Below are positions 22,401 through 32,100 of a stretch of 57,568 bases of DNA, piece by piece. The stretch's first letter is position 1. The number at the start of each line of letters is the position of its first letter. The stretch comes from Streptacidiphilus anmyonensis. GTDB taxonomy: Bacteria > Actinomycetota > Actinomycetes > Streptomycetales > Streptomycetaceae. A model generated the notes under the pieces. It had not been told where the DNA came from and searched no databases. It was given only the letters and a program-made list of their open reading frames with translations. Position numbers and translations under genes: made by a program. Where the stretch lies: assembly GCF_000787855.1 (NCBI RefSeq), contig NZ_BBPQ01000020.1, positions 1-57,568 on the forward strand, written 5' to 3'.

Positions 22401-24335
22401 CACCGTCGTCCAGCGACAGCGCACCCGCGACCACCGCAGCAGCGATCTCACCCTGCGAATGCCCGACCACCACGGAGGGCTCCACGCCCGCCCCGCGCCA
22501 GACCTCGGCGAGCGAGACCATCACCGCCCACAGCACCGGCTGCACCACGTCCACCCGGTCCAGCCAACCGTCACCGGCCTGGCCACGGACGACGTCCAGC
22601 AGCGACCAGTCCTCCGCAAAGGGTGCCAGCGCGGCAGCGCACGCGGCCATCCGCTGCGCGAACACCGCCGAGCACTCCAGCAACTCGACCGCCATCGCGG
22701 CCCACTGCGAACCCTGCCCCGGGAAGACGAACGCCACCTTCCCCGGAGTGCCCGCCACGCCGTGCACCACGCGCGCGTCGGGTCCGCCGGCGGCCAGCGC
22801 GGCCAGGCCGCGCCCGAGTTCGGCGGTGTCCTCGCCGAGCACCACGGCCCGGTGCTCCAGCACCGTACGACCCACCGCCAGGCTGAGGCCGAGACCCAGC
22901 GCGTCCGGCTCCGGCTGATCCGCGGCGAAGGCCCGCAGCCGTGCCGCCTGACCGCGCAGGGCGTCCTCGCCCCGGCCCGACAGCACCCACGGCACGACCG
23001 GGGCGGCGACCGCCGGAACCTCGTCCGACTGCCCGTCCGACTGCTCCGCGACGGGCTCCTGCTCGATGATCACGTGCGCGTTGGTGCCGCTGAACCCGAA
23101 GGAGGACACGCCCGCCCGACGCGGCTGCCCGGTCTCGGGCCACTGCCGCTGTTCGGTCAGCAGCGCCACCGCGCCCGTCGACCAGTCCACCTGCGGGGTG
23201 GGCTCGTCGATGTGGATGCTCTCCGGCAGCACCCCGTGGCGCATCGCCAGCACCATCTTGATGACGCCGGCCAGACCGGCCGCCGCCTGGGCGTGGCCGA
23301 TGTTGGACTTCACCGAACCCAGCCACAGCGGCCGGTCCTCGGGACGGTCCTTGCCGTAGGTGGCCAGCAGCGCCTGCGCCTCGATCGGGTCGCCCAGCGA
23401 GGTGCCCGTGCCGTGCGCCTCGACCGCGTCGACCTGGTCGGCCGTCAGGCCCGCGTTCGCGAGCGCCTGACGGATGACCCGCTGCTGCGAGGGGCCGTTC
23501 GGCGCGGTCAGCCCGTTGCTCGCGCCGTCCTGGTTGATCGCCGATCCACGGACGACGGCCAGCACCGGGTGCCCGTTGCGGCGGGCGTCGCTGAGCCGCT
23601 CGACCAGCAGCATGCCCACGCCCTCGGACGGGGTGAAGCCGTCCGCGGCGGCCGAGAACGGCTTGCAGCGTCCGTCGGAGGCCAGGCCCTGCTGACGGCT
23701 GAACTCGACGAAGGTGCCCGGCGTGGACATCACCGTGACGCCACCGGCCAGCGCCAGCTCGCACTCGCCGTTGCGCAGCGACTGCACTGCCAGGTGCAGG
23801 GCCACCAGCGAGGCCGAGCACGCGGTATCCACCGTCATCGCGGGGCCTTCGAGGCCGAACAGGTACGAGACGCGGCCCGACACCACGCTGGCCGCCGTGC
23901 CGGTGGCGACGTGGCCCTCCGCCGACTGCGCCGCGCCGGCCAGCAGGCCGAGGTAGTCGGAGCCGTTGGTGCCCGCGAAGACGCCGGTCCGGCTGCCGCG
24001 CAGGGCGGCCGGGTCGATGCCGGCGCGCTCGAAGGCCTCCCAGGAGGTCTCCAGCAGCAGCCGCTGCTGCGGGTCCATCGCCAGCGCCTCACGCGGCGAG
24101 ATCCCGAAGAAGGCGGCGTCGAAACGGCTCGCGTCGTGCAGGAACCCGCCCTGGCTGATGTAGGAGGTGCCCTGGTGGTCGCGGTCCGCGTGGAAGACGG
24201 AGTCGAGGTCCCAGCCGCGGTCAGCGGGGAACTCCGACAGCCCGTCACCGGCGTTGACCAGCAGCTGCCACAGGTCCTCGGGCGAGGACACCCCGCCGGG
24301 GAAGCGGCAGCTCATGCCGACGATCGCGATCGGCT
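19480..24335 (-). other. Gene B module 2: KS-AT(methylmalonyl)-KR(altered)-ACP
   Basis: The KS (residues about 1596-2013) has DTACSAS, HGTGT and NIGH. The AT (about 2127-2473) has GHSQGE and YASH. The KR (about 2770-2948) has [11 protein letters not shown] and NYAAAN (Tyr 2918), but LFSGIAG puts Gly 2905 at the catalytic Ser position. The ACP has GIDSL near 3087. Output is a methyl-branched hydroxyl, or a ketone if the KR is inactive. Confidence 0.9.
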
Positions 24336-27300
24336 CGTCGTCGGCGGCCCGGACCACGACCGGGGCGACGGCGGCGCTCACGGCGCCCGAGAGCTCCTCG
24401 TCGAGGTGGCGGACCAGCGCGACGGTGTTGGGGTGGTCGTAGATCAGGGTGGCGGGCAGCTTGATCCCCGCTGCCGCGCCCAGCCGGTTGCGCAGCTCGA
24501 CGGCGGTCAGCGAGTCGAAGCCCAGCTCCTTGAACGCACGGCCGGTGTCCACCGCCTCCGGGCCGGGGTAGCCCAGCGCGGCAGCGACGTGCGAGGTCAC
24601 CAGCTCCAGCAGGAGCCGCTCGCGCTCGGCGGCCGGCAGACCCGTGAGCCGGGCGGCGAAGCCGCCGTCGGCGCTCTCGACACCGCCGTCGCCGCCCGCG
24701 CCGCTCTCCAGGGCGCGCACGGCCTCGGGCACCTCGAACAGCAGCGGGCGGACCCGTCCGGAGGTGAAGGCGAGCGCGAAGCGCTTCCAGTCGATGTCGG
24801 TGACGGTCAGCACGGTCTCGCCCCGGTCCAGCGCCTGCTGGAGGGCGGTCACGGCCAGGTGCGGCGCCATCTCCAGGATGCCGTGGCGGCGCATCCGGTC
24901 GCCGACGCCGCCCTCGGCCGCCATGCCGCCCTCGCCCCACGGCCCCCAGGCCACCGAGGTGGCGGGCAGGCCGTCGGCACGGCGCTGCTCGGCCAGCGCG
25001 TCCAGGAACGCGTTCCCTGGCGCGTAGTTGCCCTGGCCCGGCGCGCCGAAGGTGGCGGCGAAGGAGGAGAAGAGCACGAACGCGGACAGGTCGAGGTCGC
25101 GGGTCAGCTCGTGCAGGTGCAGGGCGGAGTCGACCTTGACCCGCAGCACCCGCTCCAGCTGGTCGGCGGTCAGCGCCCGGATCACGGCGTCGTCGAGCAC
25201 GGCGGCGGTGTGCATCACGGCGGTGAGCGGCCGCTCGGCCGGGACGGACGCCAGCAGACCGGCCAGCGCCGCGCGGTCCGACACGTCGCACGAGGTGATC
25301 GTCACCTCGGCGCCCAGCGCGGTGAGTTCCTCGCGCAGTTCGGCGGCGCCCTCGGCGTCCGGTCCGCGGCGGCTGGTGAGCAGCAGGTGCGGGGCGCCGT
25401 TCTCCGCCAGCCAGCGGGCCACGTGCGCGCCGAGCGCGCCGGTGCCGCCGGTGACCAGGACGGTGCCGCTCGGCCGCCACGGCTCGGCCGCAGTGGATCC
25501 GGCCGGCGTCGGTCCGGCGGGGGCGTGGACCAGTCGGCGGGCGTACACGCCGGTGCCGCGCAGCGCGAGCTGGTCCTCGCCGCCGGTACCGGCCAGCACG
25601 CCGACGAGGCGCTTCAGGGCGCGCTCGTCCGGCTGCTCGGGCAGGTCCAGCAGACCGCCCCAGCGCGCCGCGTCCTCCAGCGCGGCCACCCGGCCCAGGC
25701 CCCAGACCAGCGCCTGGGCGGGCCCGTTCAGCCGCTCGGCGGCGTTCACCGCGACCGCGCCGCGCGTGGCGGTCCACACCGGCGCCTCGATCTCGGCGTC
25801 GCCCAGCGCTTGGAGCAGGATCACCGATCCGGCCAGACCGAACGGCACGGCCGGGTGGTCCGGGCATCCCTGCTCGACCAGGCCGAGTAGGGACAGCACC
25901 CCGGCGGGTGCGGCGTCCTCGGGGAGTTCGGCGCGCAGCCGCCCGGCCAGCGCCTCGCGGTCCAGGTCCGCCGGACCGACCACCAGACGCCGCACGTCGG
26001 CGCCGTGGCGGGCCAGTGCCTCGGCGGTGTCGTCCACCCACGCGTCACCGGCGAGCGCCTCGGGCACCACGAGCGCCCAGGTGCCGGAGAGCACCGGCGC
26101 GGGCAGCTCGGTCAGCGGCTGCCAGACGATCCGGTAGCGCCAGCCGTCGACGGTGGACTGCTCGCGGCGCTGTCGTCGCCAGGTCGACAGGGCCGGCAGC
26201 ACCGCGCTGAGCGGAGCGTCGTCGGCGAGGTCCAGCGAACCGGCCACCGCGGCCAGGTCCTCGCCCTCGACAGCGGCCCAGAACTCGGCCTCGACCGGGT
26301 CGAGGGCCGCCTCCCGGGGCTCGGCGGCAAGGGCGGCGGGCGCGTCCAGCCAGTAGCGGCTGCGCTGGAAGGCATAGGTGGGCAGCTCGACGCGCTGCGC
26401 GCCGGTGCCCGCGTAGACGGCGGCCTGCCAGTCCACCGCGACGCCGCGCACCCACGCCTCGGCCAGGGAGGCCGCGATCCGGCGTGCCCCGCCCTCGCCG
26501 CGTCGCAGCGTGCCGACGGTCACCGCCGACGCGTCGGCCTCCTCCAGGCACTCCTGAAGTCCCGTCAGCAGCACCGGGTGCGCGCTGACCTCGACGAAGC
26601 CGTCGATGCCGTGCGCGGTCACGGCCGCCTGGACGGCCTCGCCGAACCGCACGGTCGAACGGAGGTTGGTGTACCAGTACTCGGCGTCCATCGCCGCGCC
26701 GTCGAGCAGCTCGCCGGTCACGGTGGACAGCAGGGGGATGCGCCCGGCGCGTGGGGTGATCCCGGCCAGGGCCGTGCGCAGCTCGTCGCGCAGGGACTCG
26801 ACCTGGGCGGAGTGCGAGGCGTAGCTGACCTGCACCCGGCGCGCCCGGATCCCGTCCGCCTCGCAGGCGGCGAGCAGTTCGTCCAGCGCGGCCGGCTCGC
26901 CCGAGACGACCACCGAGGTCGGGCCGTTGACGGCCGCCACGGAGATCCGCTGCTCGCCCCAGGCGGCCAGCCGCTCGCGCGCGGCGTCGACCGGCAGGGC
27001 GAGCGAGACCATGCCGCCATGGCCTTCGAGTCCGGCGGCGATGGCCTGGCTGCGCAGCGCGACGACCTTCGCGCCGTCCTCCAGCGAGAGCGCTCCGGCC
27101 AGGACGGCGGCGGCGATCTCGCCCTGCGAGTGGCCGACGACGAGCGCGGGCTCGACGCCGCAGGCCCGCCAGACCTCGGCGAGCGACACCATCACGGCCC
27201 ACAGCACCGGCTGCACGACCTCGACCCGGTCCAGCCACTCCGTTCCGGCTCGGCCGAGCAGCACGTCCTCCAGCGACCAGTCGGTGAACGGCGCGAGAGC

Positions 27301-29115
27301 GGCGGCGCAGTCCTGGATCGCGGCGCGGAACACCGGCGACTCGTCCCACAGCCGGGCGCCCATCTCGGCCCACTGCGAGCCCTGCCCGGGGAAGACGAAC
27401 GCCACCTTGCCGACCGCCTGGGCGGTCCCTTCGACCACGTCGGCCGCGACACCGCCAGTGGCCAGCGTCAGAAGTCCCCGGCCCAGTTCGGCCTTGTCGG
27501 CCCCCAGCACCACGGCCCGCTGCTCCAGTCGGGCCCGGCCGACGGCCAGCGAGAGCCCGACGTCCAGCGCGTCCGGCGTCGACTCGCCGTCGACGAAGGC
27601 GTGCAGGCGGGACGCCTGCCCGCGCAGCCCTGCCGCGCCCCGGGCCGACACCGGCCACGGCAGCACGGTGGCGGCGATCGCCGCCACCGGCGACTCGGCG
27701 GGCTCCTCGGCCGGCGCCTGCTCCTCCGCCGTCGGCGCCTGCTCGACGATCACGTGCGCGTTGGTGCCGCTGAAGCCGAAGGAGGAGACGGCGGCCCGGC
27801 GCGGCTGCCCGGTCTCGGGCCACTCCCGCTGTTCGGTCACCAGCTCCACCGCGCCGGCCGACCAGTCCACATGCGTGGACGGCTCGGTGACGTGCAGCGT
27901 CTGCGGCAGCACGCCGTGACGCATCGCCATCACCATCTTGATGATGCCGCCGACCCCGGCCGCCGCCTGGGTGTGGCCGATGTTGGACTTGAGCGACCCG
28001 AGGAGGAGCGGCCGTCCGTCCGCCCGCTCCTGGCCGTACGTGGCCAGCAGCGCCTGCGCCTCGATCGGGTCGCCCAGCGTGGTGCCGGTGCCGTGCGCCT
28101 CGACGGCGTCGACCTGGGACGGCGTCAGACCTGCCGACGCCAGCGCCTGGCGGATCACGCGCTGCTGCGACGGGCCGTTGGGGGCGGTGAGGCCGTTACT
28201 GGCGCCGTCCTGGTTGATCGCCGAACCACGAACCACGGCGAGCACCGGGTGCCCGTTGCGCCGGGCGTCGCTGAGCCGCTCGACCAGGAGCATCCCGACG
28301 CCCTCGCCCCAGCCGGTGCCGTCGGCGTCGTCGGAGAACGCCTTGCAGCGCCCGTCGGTGGCCAGGCCGCGCTGGCGGCTGAACTCCACGAACGTGCCGG
28401 GCGTGGCCATCACGGTCACGCCACCGGCCAGCGCGAGCGTGCACTCACCGCTGCGCAACGCCTGCACGGCCAGGTGCAGGGCCACCAGCGAGGACGAGCA
28501 GGCGGTGTCCACGGTCACCGCCGGGCCCTCCAGGCCCAGCGTGTAGGAGACCCGCCCCGAGGCGACGCTGCCGAAGCTGCCGGTGCCGAGGTGCCCCTCG
28601 ACGCCCTCCGGCACCGCGCCGAGCCGGCTGGCGTACTCGTGGTACATGAGACCGGCGAAGATGCCGGTCCTGCTGCCCTTGAGCCCCGTCGGGTCGATCC
28701 CGGCCCGCTCGAACGCCTCCCAGGACGCCTCCAGCAGCAGCCGCTGCTGCGGGTCCATGGCGAGCGCCTCACGCGGCGAGATCCCGAAGAACGCCGGGTC
28801 GAACTGGCACGCGTCGTGCAGGAAGCCGCCCTGGCTGACGTAGCTGGTGCCCTGCCGGTCCGGGTCGTCGTCGATCAGCGACTCGACCTCCCAGCCCCGG
28901 TCGGTCGGGAAGCCCCCGATGGCGTCGCCTCCGTCCGACACCAGCTGCCACAGCTCCTCCGGCGAGGACACACCACCGGGGTAGCGGCAGCTCATGCCGA
29001 CGATCGCGATCGGCTCCTGGTCGCGCTCCTCCAGCTCCCGCACCCGCCGACGAGCGTTGCGCAGATCAGCGGTGGCGCGCTTGAGGTAATCGCGCAGCTT
29101 GTCCTCGTTCACCAT
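19480..29115 (-). CDS. Modular type I PKS gene B, two methylmalonyl modules (KS-AT-KR-ACP twice)
   Basis: This protein of about 3211 aa adds two methylmalonyl units and has no DH or ER. ATG 29115 is chosen because GAGGAACG lies about 6 nt upstream and the protein then begins directly with the docking helix MVNEDKLRDYLKR. A longer frame back to 29289 would overlap gene C and encode Arg-rich sequence. The C-terminus ends in the docking motif SADELFAFIDNELGMA. Both AT domains carry GHSQGE and YASH, unlike every other AT here. Both KRs are B-type (LDD), but that of module 2 has Gly in place of the catalytic Ser. It is the middle gene of the C-B-A operon, 59 bp after C and 60 bp before A. Confidence 0.97.
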   Translation of the reverse strand: MVNEDKLRDYLKRATADLRNARRRVRELEERDQEPIAIVGMSCRYPGGVSSPEELWQLVSDGGDAIGGFPTDRGWEVESLIDDDPDRQGTSYVSQGGFLHDACQFDPAFFGISPREALAMDPQQRLLLEASWEAFERAGIDPTGLKGSRTGIFAGLMYHEYASRLGAVPEGVEGHLGTGSFGSVASGRVSYTLGLEGPAVTVDTACSSSLVALHLAVQALRSGECTLALAGGVTVMATPGTFVEFSRQRGLATDGRCKAFSDDADGTGWGEGVGMLLVERLSDARRNGHPVLAVVRGSAINQDGASNGLTAPNGPSQQRVIRQALASAGLTPSQVDAVEAHGTGTTLGDPIEAQALLATYGQERADGRPLLLGSLKSNIGHTQAAAGVGGIIKMVMAMRHGVLPQTLHVTEPSTHVDWSAGAVELVTEQREWPETGQPRRAAVSSFGFSGTNAHVIVEQAPTAEEQAPAEEPAESPVAAIAATVLPWPVSARGAAGLRGQASRLHAFVDGESTPDALDVGLSLAVGRARLEQRAVVLGADKAELGRGLLTLATGGVAADVVEGTAQAVGKVAFVFPGQGSQWAEMGARLWDESPVFRAAIQDCAAALAPFTDWSLEDVLLGRAGTEWLDRVEVVQPVLWAVMVSLAEVWRACGVEPALVVGHSQGEIAAAVLAGALSLEDGAKVVALRSQAIAAGLEGHGGMVSLALPVDAARERLAAWGEQRISVAAVNGPTSVVVSGEPAALDELLAACEADGIRARRVQVSYASHSAQVESLRDELRTALAGITPRAGRIPLLSTVTGELLDGAAMDAEYWYTNLRSTVRFGEAVQAAVTAHGIDGFVEVSAHPVLLTGLQECLEEADASAVTVGTLRRGEGGARRIAASLAEAWVRGVAVDWQAAVYAGTGAQRVELPTYAFQRSRYWLDAPAALAAEPREAALDPVEAEFWAAVEGEDLAAVAGSLDLADDAPLSAVLPALSTWRRQRREQSTVDGWRYRIVWQPLTELPAPVLSGTWALVVPEALAGDAWVDDTAEALARHGADVRRLVVGPADLDREALAGRLRAELPEDAAPAGVLSLLGLVEQGCPDHPAVPFGLAGSVILLQALGDAEIEAPVWTATRGAVAVNAAERLNGPAQALVWGLGRVAALEDAARWGGLLDLPEQPDERALKRLVGVLAGTGGEDQLALRGTGVYARRLVHAPAGPTPAGSTAAEPWRPSGTVLVTGGTGALGAHVARWLAENGAPHLLLTSRRGPDAEGAAELREELTALGAEVTITSCDVSDRAALAGLLASVPAERPLTAVMHTAAVLDDAVIRALTADQLERVLRVKVDSALHLHELTRDLDLSAFVLFSSFAATFGAPGQGNYAPGNAFLDALAEQRRADGLPATSVAWGPWGEGGMAAEGGVGDRMRRHGILEMAPHLAVTALQQALDRGETVLTVTDIDWKRFALAFTSGRVRPLLFEVPEAVRALESGAGGDGGVESADGGFAARLTGLPAAERERLLLELVTSHVAAALGYPGPEAVDTGRAFKELGFDSLTAVELRNRLGAAAGIKLPATLIYDHPNTVALVRHLDEELSGAVSAAVAPVVVRAADDEPIAIVGMSCRFPGGVSSPEDLWQLLVNAGDGLSEFPADRGWDLDSVFHADRDHQGTSYISQGGFLHDASRFDAAFFGISPREALAMDPQQRLLLETSWEAFERAGIDPAALRGSRTGVFAGTNGSDYLGLLAGAAQSAEGHVATGTAASVVSGRVSYLFGLEGPAMTVDTACSASLVALHLAVQSLRNGECELALAGGVTVMSTPGTFVEFSRQQGLASDGRCKPFSAAADGFTPSEGVGMLLVERLSDARRNGHPVLAVVRGSAINQDGASNGLTAPNGPSQQRVIRQALANAGLTADQVDAVEAHGTGTSLGDPIEAQALLATYGKDRPEDRPLWLGSVKSNIGHAQAAAGLAGVIKMVLAMRHGVLPESIHIDEPTPQVDWSTGAVALLTEQRQWPETGQPRRAGVSSFGFSGTNAHVIIEQEPVAEQSDGQSDEVPAVAAPVVPWVLSGRGEDALRGQAARLRAFAADQPEPDALGLGLSLAVGRTVLEHRAVVLGEDTAELGRGLAALAAGGPDARVVHGVAGTPGKVAFVFPGQGSQWAAMAVELLECSAVFAQRMAACAAALAPFAEDWSLLDVVRGQAGDGWLDRVDVVQPVLWAVMVSLAEVWRGAGVEPSVVVGHSQGEIAAAVVAGALSLDDGARVVALRSRAIAGGLAGLGGMVSVALPVEQVRERLTVWGEDRISVAAVNGPTSVVVSGEPAALDELLASCEADGIRARRVPVDYASHSAQVEAIREELLTVLADIEPRPGQVPLLSTVTAELVDGSGMDAEYWYTNLRTTVRLQEATESLLTSGCGTFIEVSPHPVLVMALQESIEAADRDAVAFGTLRRGEGDARRVLASFAEAWVRGVAVDWQAAVFAGTGARRAELPTYAFQRRRYWPEAAGFEEQSAGVAGDPMDAAFWEVVENEDLATLAGSLDLTDDAPLSAVLPALSSWRRHRREQSTVDGWRYRVSWQPLGDLPTASLSGTWAVVVPEALVEEEWVADTARALVRRGAEVRTFGLDGRDVGREALVDVLRKQLGDVVELTGVLSLLALDERPHQDHPGLPLGLAGTVGLVQALGDAGIEAPLWCATRGAVAVNRAERPTGPAQSLVWGLGRVAALEQPQRWGGLVDLPATLGERSDERALDRLVSVLAGAGVEDQLAVRASGVFVRRLVHAPAGLTPAEGWRPSGTVLVTGGTGALGAHVARWLARSGAAHLLLTSRRGPDAEGAAELREELLALGAQVTIASCDAADRAALAGLLAAVPAEHPLTAVVHTAGVLDDGVLDSLTPDRIAGVLRPKVDAVLNLHELTRESELTAFVLFSGIAGTLGDPGQGNYAAANAFLDAFAEQRRTEGLPATSVAWGRWGETGMAADGMIGDRLDRAGLPGMQPEAAIAALQRALDLDETVVTVADIVWERFAPGFTAVRASALLDELPAARRTTDGGGSTAQAVPADATDLRRRLAEMAELEREQAVLDLVRAHAAAALGHETADEVVGSRAFKELGIDSLTALELRNRLSAATGLRLPATLVFDFPTPAALATRLRADLLPDAGTGGPASLADLDRLEAALAAVSEDEDTRADVAARLQALLTRWSGAPREREAEAQVTEKLQSASADELFAFIDNELGMA
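24360..29015 (-). other. Gene B module 1: KS-AT(methylmalonyl)-KR-ACP
   Basis: The KS (residues about 34-452) has DTACSSS, HGTGT and NIGH. The AT (about 572-918) has GHSQGE and YASH. The KR (about 1215-1395) has [25 protein letters not shown] and NYAPGN, with Ser, Tyr and Lys present. The ACP has GFDSL near 1532. Predicted output is a 2-methyl-3-hydroxy unit of the B-type series. Confidence 0.92.
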
Positions 29116-29174
29116 CTCGTCCGTTCCTCGCGGCATCTCAGTCGCGCCTGCGTCATGGGGGGCGGGAGCCCGGG

Positions 29175-32100
29175 TCAGGAGGTCTCGAGCTCGTCGTCGA
29201 GCAGGTCGAACAGCTCGTCGTCGGAGGCCGACTCGATGTCGCTGTCGTCCTCGGCCGGTCGCCCGTCGGTTCCGACGAGGTCCCGCCACTGCGCCAGCAG
29301 GGCCTGGAGGCGCAGGGTGACCCGCGTCCCGGTCTCCTGGTCGGTGGGAGTGGCCGCCAGGGCCTCAGAGAGCCGATCCAGCTCGGCGAAGACGCCCGCC
29401 CCGGCGGCCTGCCCGTCCAGCGGAAGCGCGGTGCGCAGCTGTCCGGCGAGCTCGGCCGGGCTCGGGTAGTCGAAGACCAGCGTCGCGGGCAGTCGCAGGC
29501 CGGTCACCGCGTTCAGCCGGTTGCGCAGCTCGACGGCGGTCAGCGAGTCGAAGCCCAACTCGCGGAATCCGGCGGTCGCCTGGACCGCGGCTGCGCCGGC
29601 GTAGCCCAGCACCGCGGCGACCTGCCCGCGCACGACGTCGAGGAGGATGCGCTCCTGCTCGTCGGCGACCAGACCGGTCAGCTGCCGCACCAGCGCGGCG
29701 CCCGGGTCGGCCTCCGCGGTCCCGACCGCGCGCCGGGCCGGCTGCCGGATCAGGCCCCGCAGCAGCGCGGGCACCTCGCCCGACTCCGCCGCCTGGGAGC
29801 GCAGTTGTCCCAGGTCCAGGCGGGCCGGCAGCAGCACCGGGTCCGGCAGGCCGAGCGCCGTGTCGAGCAGCGCCAGCCCCTCCGCCTCCGACAGCGCCGC
29901 CACGGCCCGCGTCATCCGACGCGAGTCGGCGTCGGCCAGCTCGCCCGCCATGCCTCCGCCGTCCTCGGCCCACAGGCCCCAGGCGAGGGAGTTCGCGGGC
30001 AGACCGGCGGCGTGCCGCTGCTGCGCGAGCGTGTCCAGGAAGCTGTTGGCCGCCGCGTAGTTGGCCTGGCCGGCGTTGCCGAAGACCCCGGCGGCAGAGG
30101 AGAACAGCACGAAGGCGGAGAGGTTCTGGTCTCGCGTCAGCTCGTGCAGGTGCCAGGCCGCGTCCACCTTCGGACGCAGCACCGCGTCGACCCGGTCCGG
30201 GGTGAGCGAGGCGATCACGCCGTCGTCCAGCACACCGGCCGTGTGCACCACGGCGGTCAGTGGGTGCGCAGGCCCGGTCTCCAACAGCTCGGCGAGGGCG
30301 GCGCGGTCGGCCACGTCACAGGCCGCGAACCGGACCGACGCGCCCAGCTCCGCCAGCTCGGCGGCCAACTCCGCAGCGCCCGGCGCTGCCTCACCGCGCC
30401 GCGAGACCAGCAGCAGGTGCCGCGCGTGGTGCCGGACCACCAGGTGCCTGGCCACCGCCCGACCGAGCGAACCCGTCGCGCCGGTCACCAGGACGGTTCC
30501 TGCGGCGTCGAACTCCGGGGTCGCCTCGGGTTCGTCGGTGGCCACCGCCGCCAGGCGCGGGGCGAGGGCCGCCCCGGCGCGCAGCGCCAACTGCGGCTCG
30601 CCGGAGTCGGCGGCGGCAGCGAGCAGGGCCTGGGACGCCGCGTCCTGGTCGAGGTCGACCAGCACGATGCGGCCCGGGTTCTCCGCCTGCGCGGAGCGCA
30701 CCAGGCCCCAGACGGCGGCCGAGGCCAGGTCGTGGACTTCGTCGCCCTGGGAGGTGGCCACCGCGCCGCGCGTCACCAGGACCAGCCGGGAGTCGGCGAA
30801 CGCCTCCTCCGCAAGCCACGTCTGCAGCAGCTCCAGGGCATCGTGCACAGCCGCATGGGTGGCCGCCGCCACGTCCGGGGAGGCCGGATCCGCCAGCGGC
30901 ACCACGACCGTGTCGGCGAGAGCGAAGCTCAGCGTCGCCAGGTCGTCGAAGCACTCGGCATCCGGCAACCCGAGGTCGTCGCCGCCGAGCACGGCCACCG
31001 CGCCGAGCGACATGGACGAGGGCAGCGTCACGGCCGTCCATTCCTGGCGGAACAGCGCCTCGTGCCGACCTCCGCCACCGCTCAACTGCTCCGGCGAGAA
31101 GGACCGAAGCGTCAGCGAGTCAATGGAGGCCACCGGCGCGCCGGTGCCGTCCGCCACCGCGAGCGAGACCGCGTCCGAACCGACGACCGACAGCCGCACC
31201 CGCAGCTCGGCCGCGCCGGCCGCATGCAACGACACACCCGACCACGCGAACGGCAGTCGACCCTGCCCGGTGTCCTCCAGCAGTCCGCCCAGCCCGATCG
31301 CGTGCAGCGACGCATCCAGCAGGGCCGGATGCAGACCGAACAGGCCCGCCTCCGAGCGGTTCTCCTCGGGCAGCGACACCTCGGCGAACACCTCACCACC
31401 CAGACGCCATGCCCTCCGCAGCCCCTGGAAGACCGGACCGTAACCGAAGCCTGCCGCCGCGAAGGCGTCATAGACCGACGCGACCGAGGCCGACTCCGCA
31501 CCCACCGGTGGCCACGTCGCGAGCTCGAAGTCCGGTACCCGCTCGCCCTCCGCGAGCAGACCGGCCGCATGCCGCGTCCACGGCTCGTCCAGCCCGGCAT
31601 CCTCCGACCGCGAGTACACGCTGATGCCGCGCCGACCGTCACCGTCGGACGCACCGACCGACACCTGCACCTGCACCCCGCCACGCTCCGGCAGGACCAG
31701 CGGCGCCTCCAGCGTCAACTCCTCCACCAGCGAGCAGCCGACCTGGTCACCCGCACGGATCGCCAGCTCCACGAACGCCGTCCCCGGCAGCAGCACCCGC
31801 TCAGCCACCGCGTGGTCGGCCAGCCATGCGTGGGTGTCCAGCGCGAGCCGACCCGTGAACACGTGACCGTCGGCGTCCGCCAGGACGAGGGACGCACCCA
31901 GCAGCGGGTGGTCGGCCGCACCGAGACCGGCGGACGCGACGTCGCCCGCCCAGCCGGTCACCGGCCGGGGCCAGTACCGCTCGCGCTGGAAGGCGTAGGT
32001 CGGCAGCTCGACGAATCGCGCTCCGGTCCCGGCGTACAGCGCGGCCCAGTCGACCCGGACCCCGCGCACGTGCAGACGTCCCAGCGCCGAGGCGACCGTC

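Noticed and set aside
29116-29289. Longer N-terminus for gene B starting at 29289
   Set aside because: It would overlap the end of gene C and add an Arg-rich stretch before the conserved docking helix. ATG 29115 has a good ribosome site.
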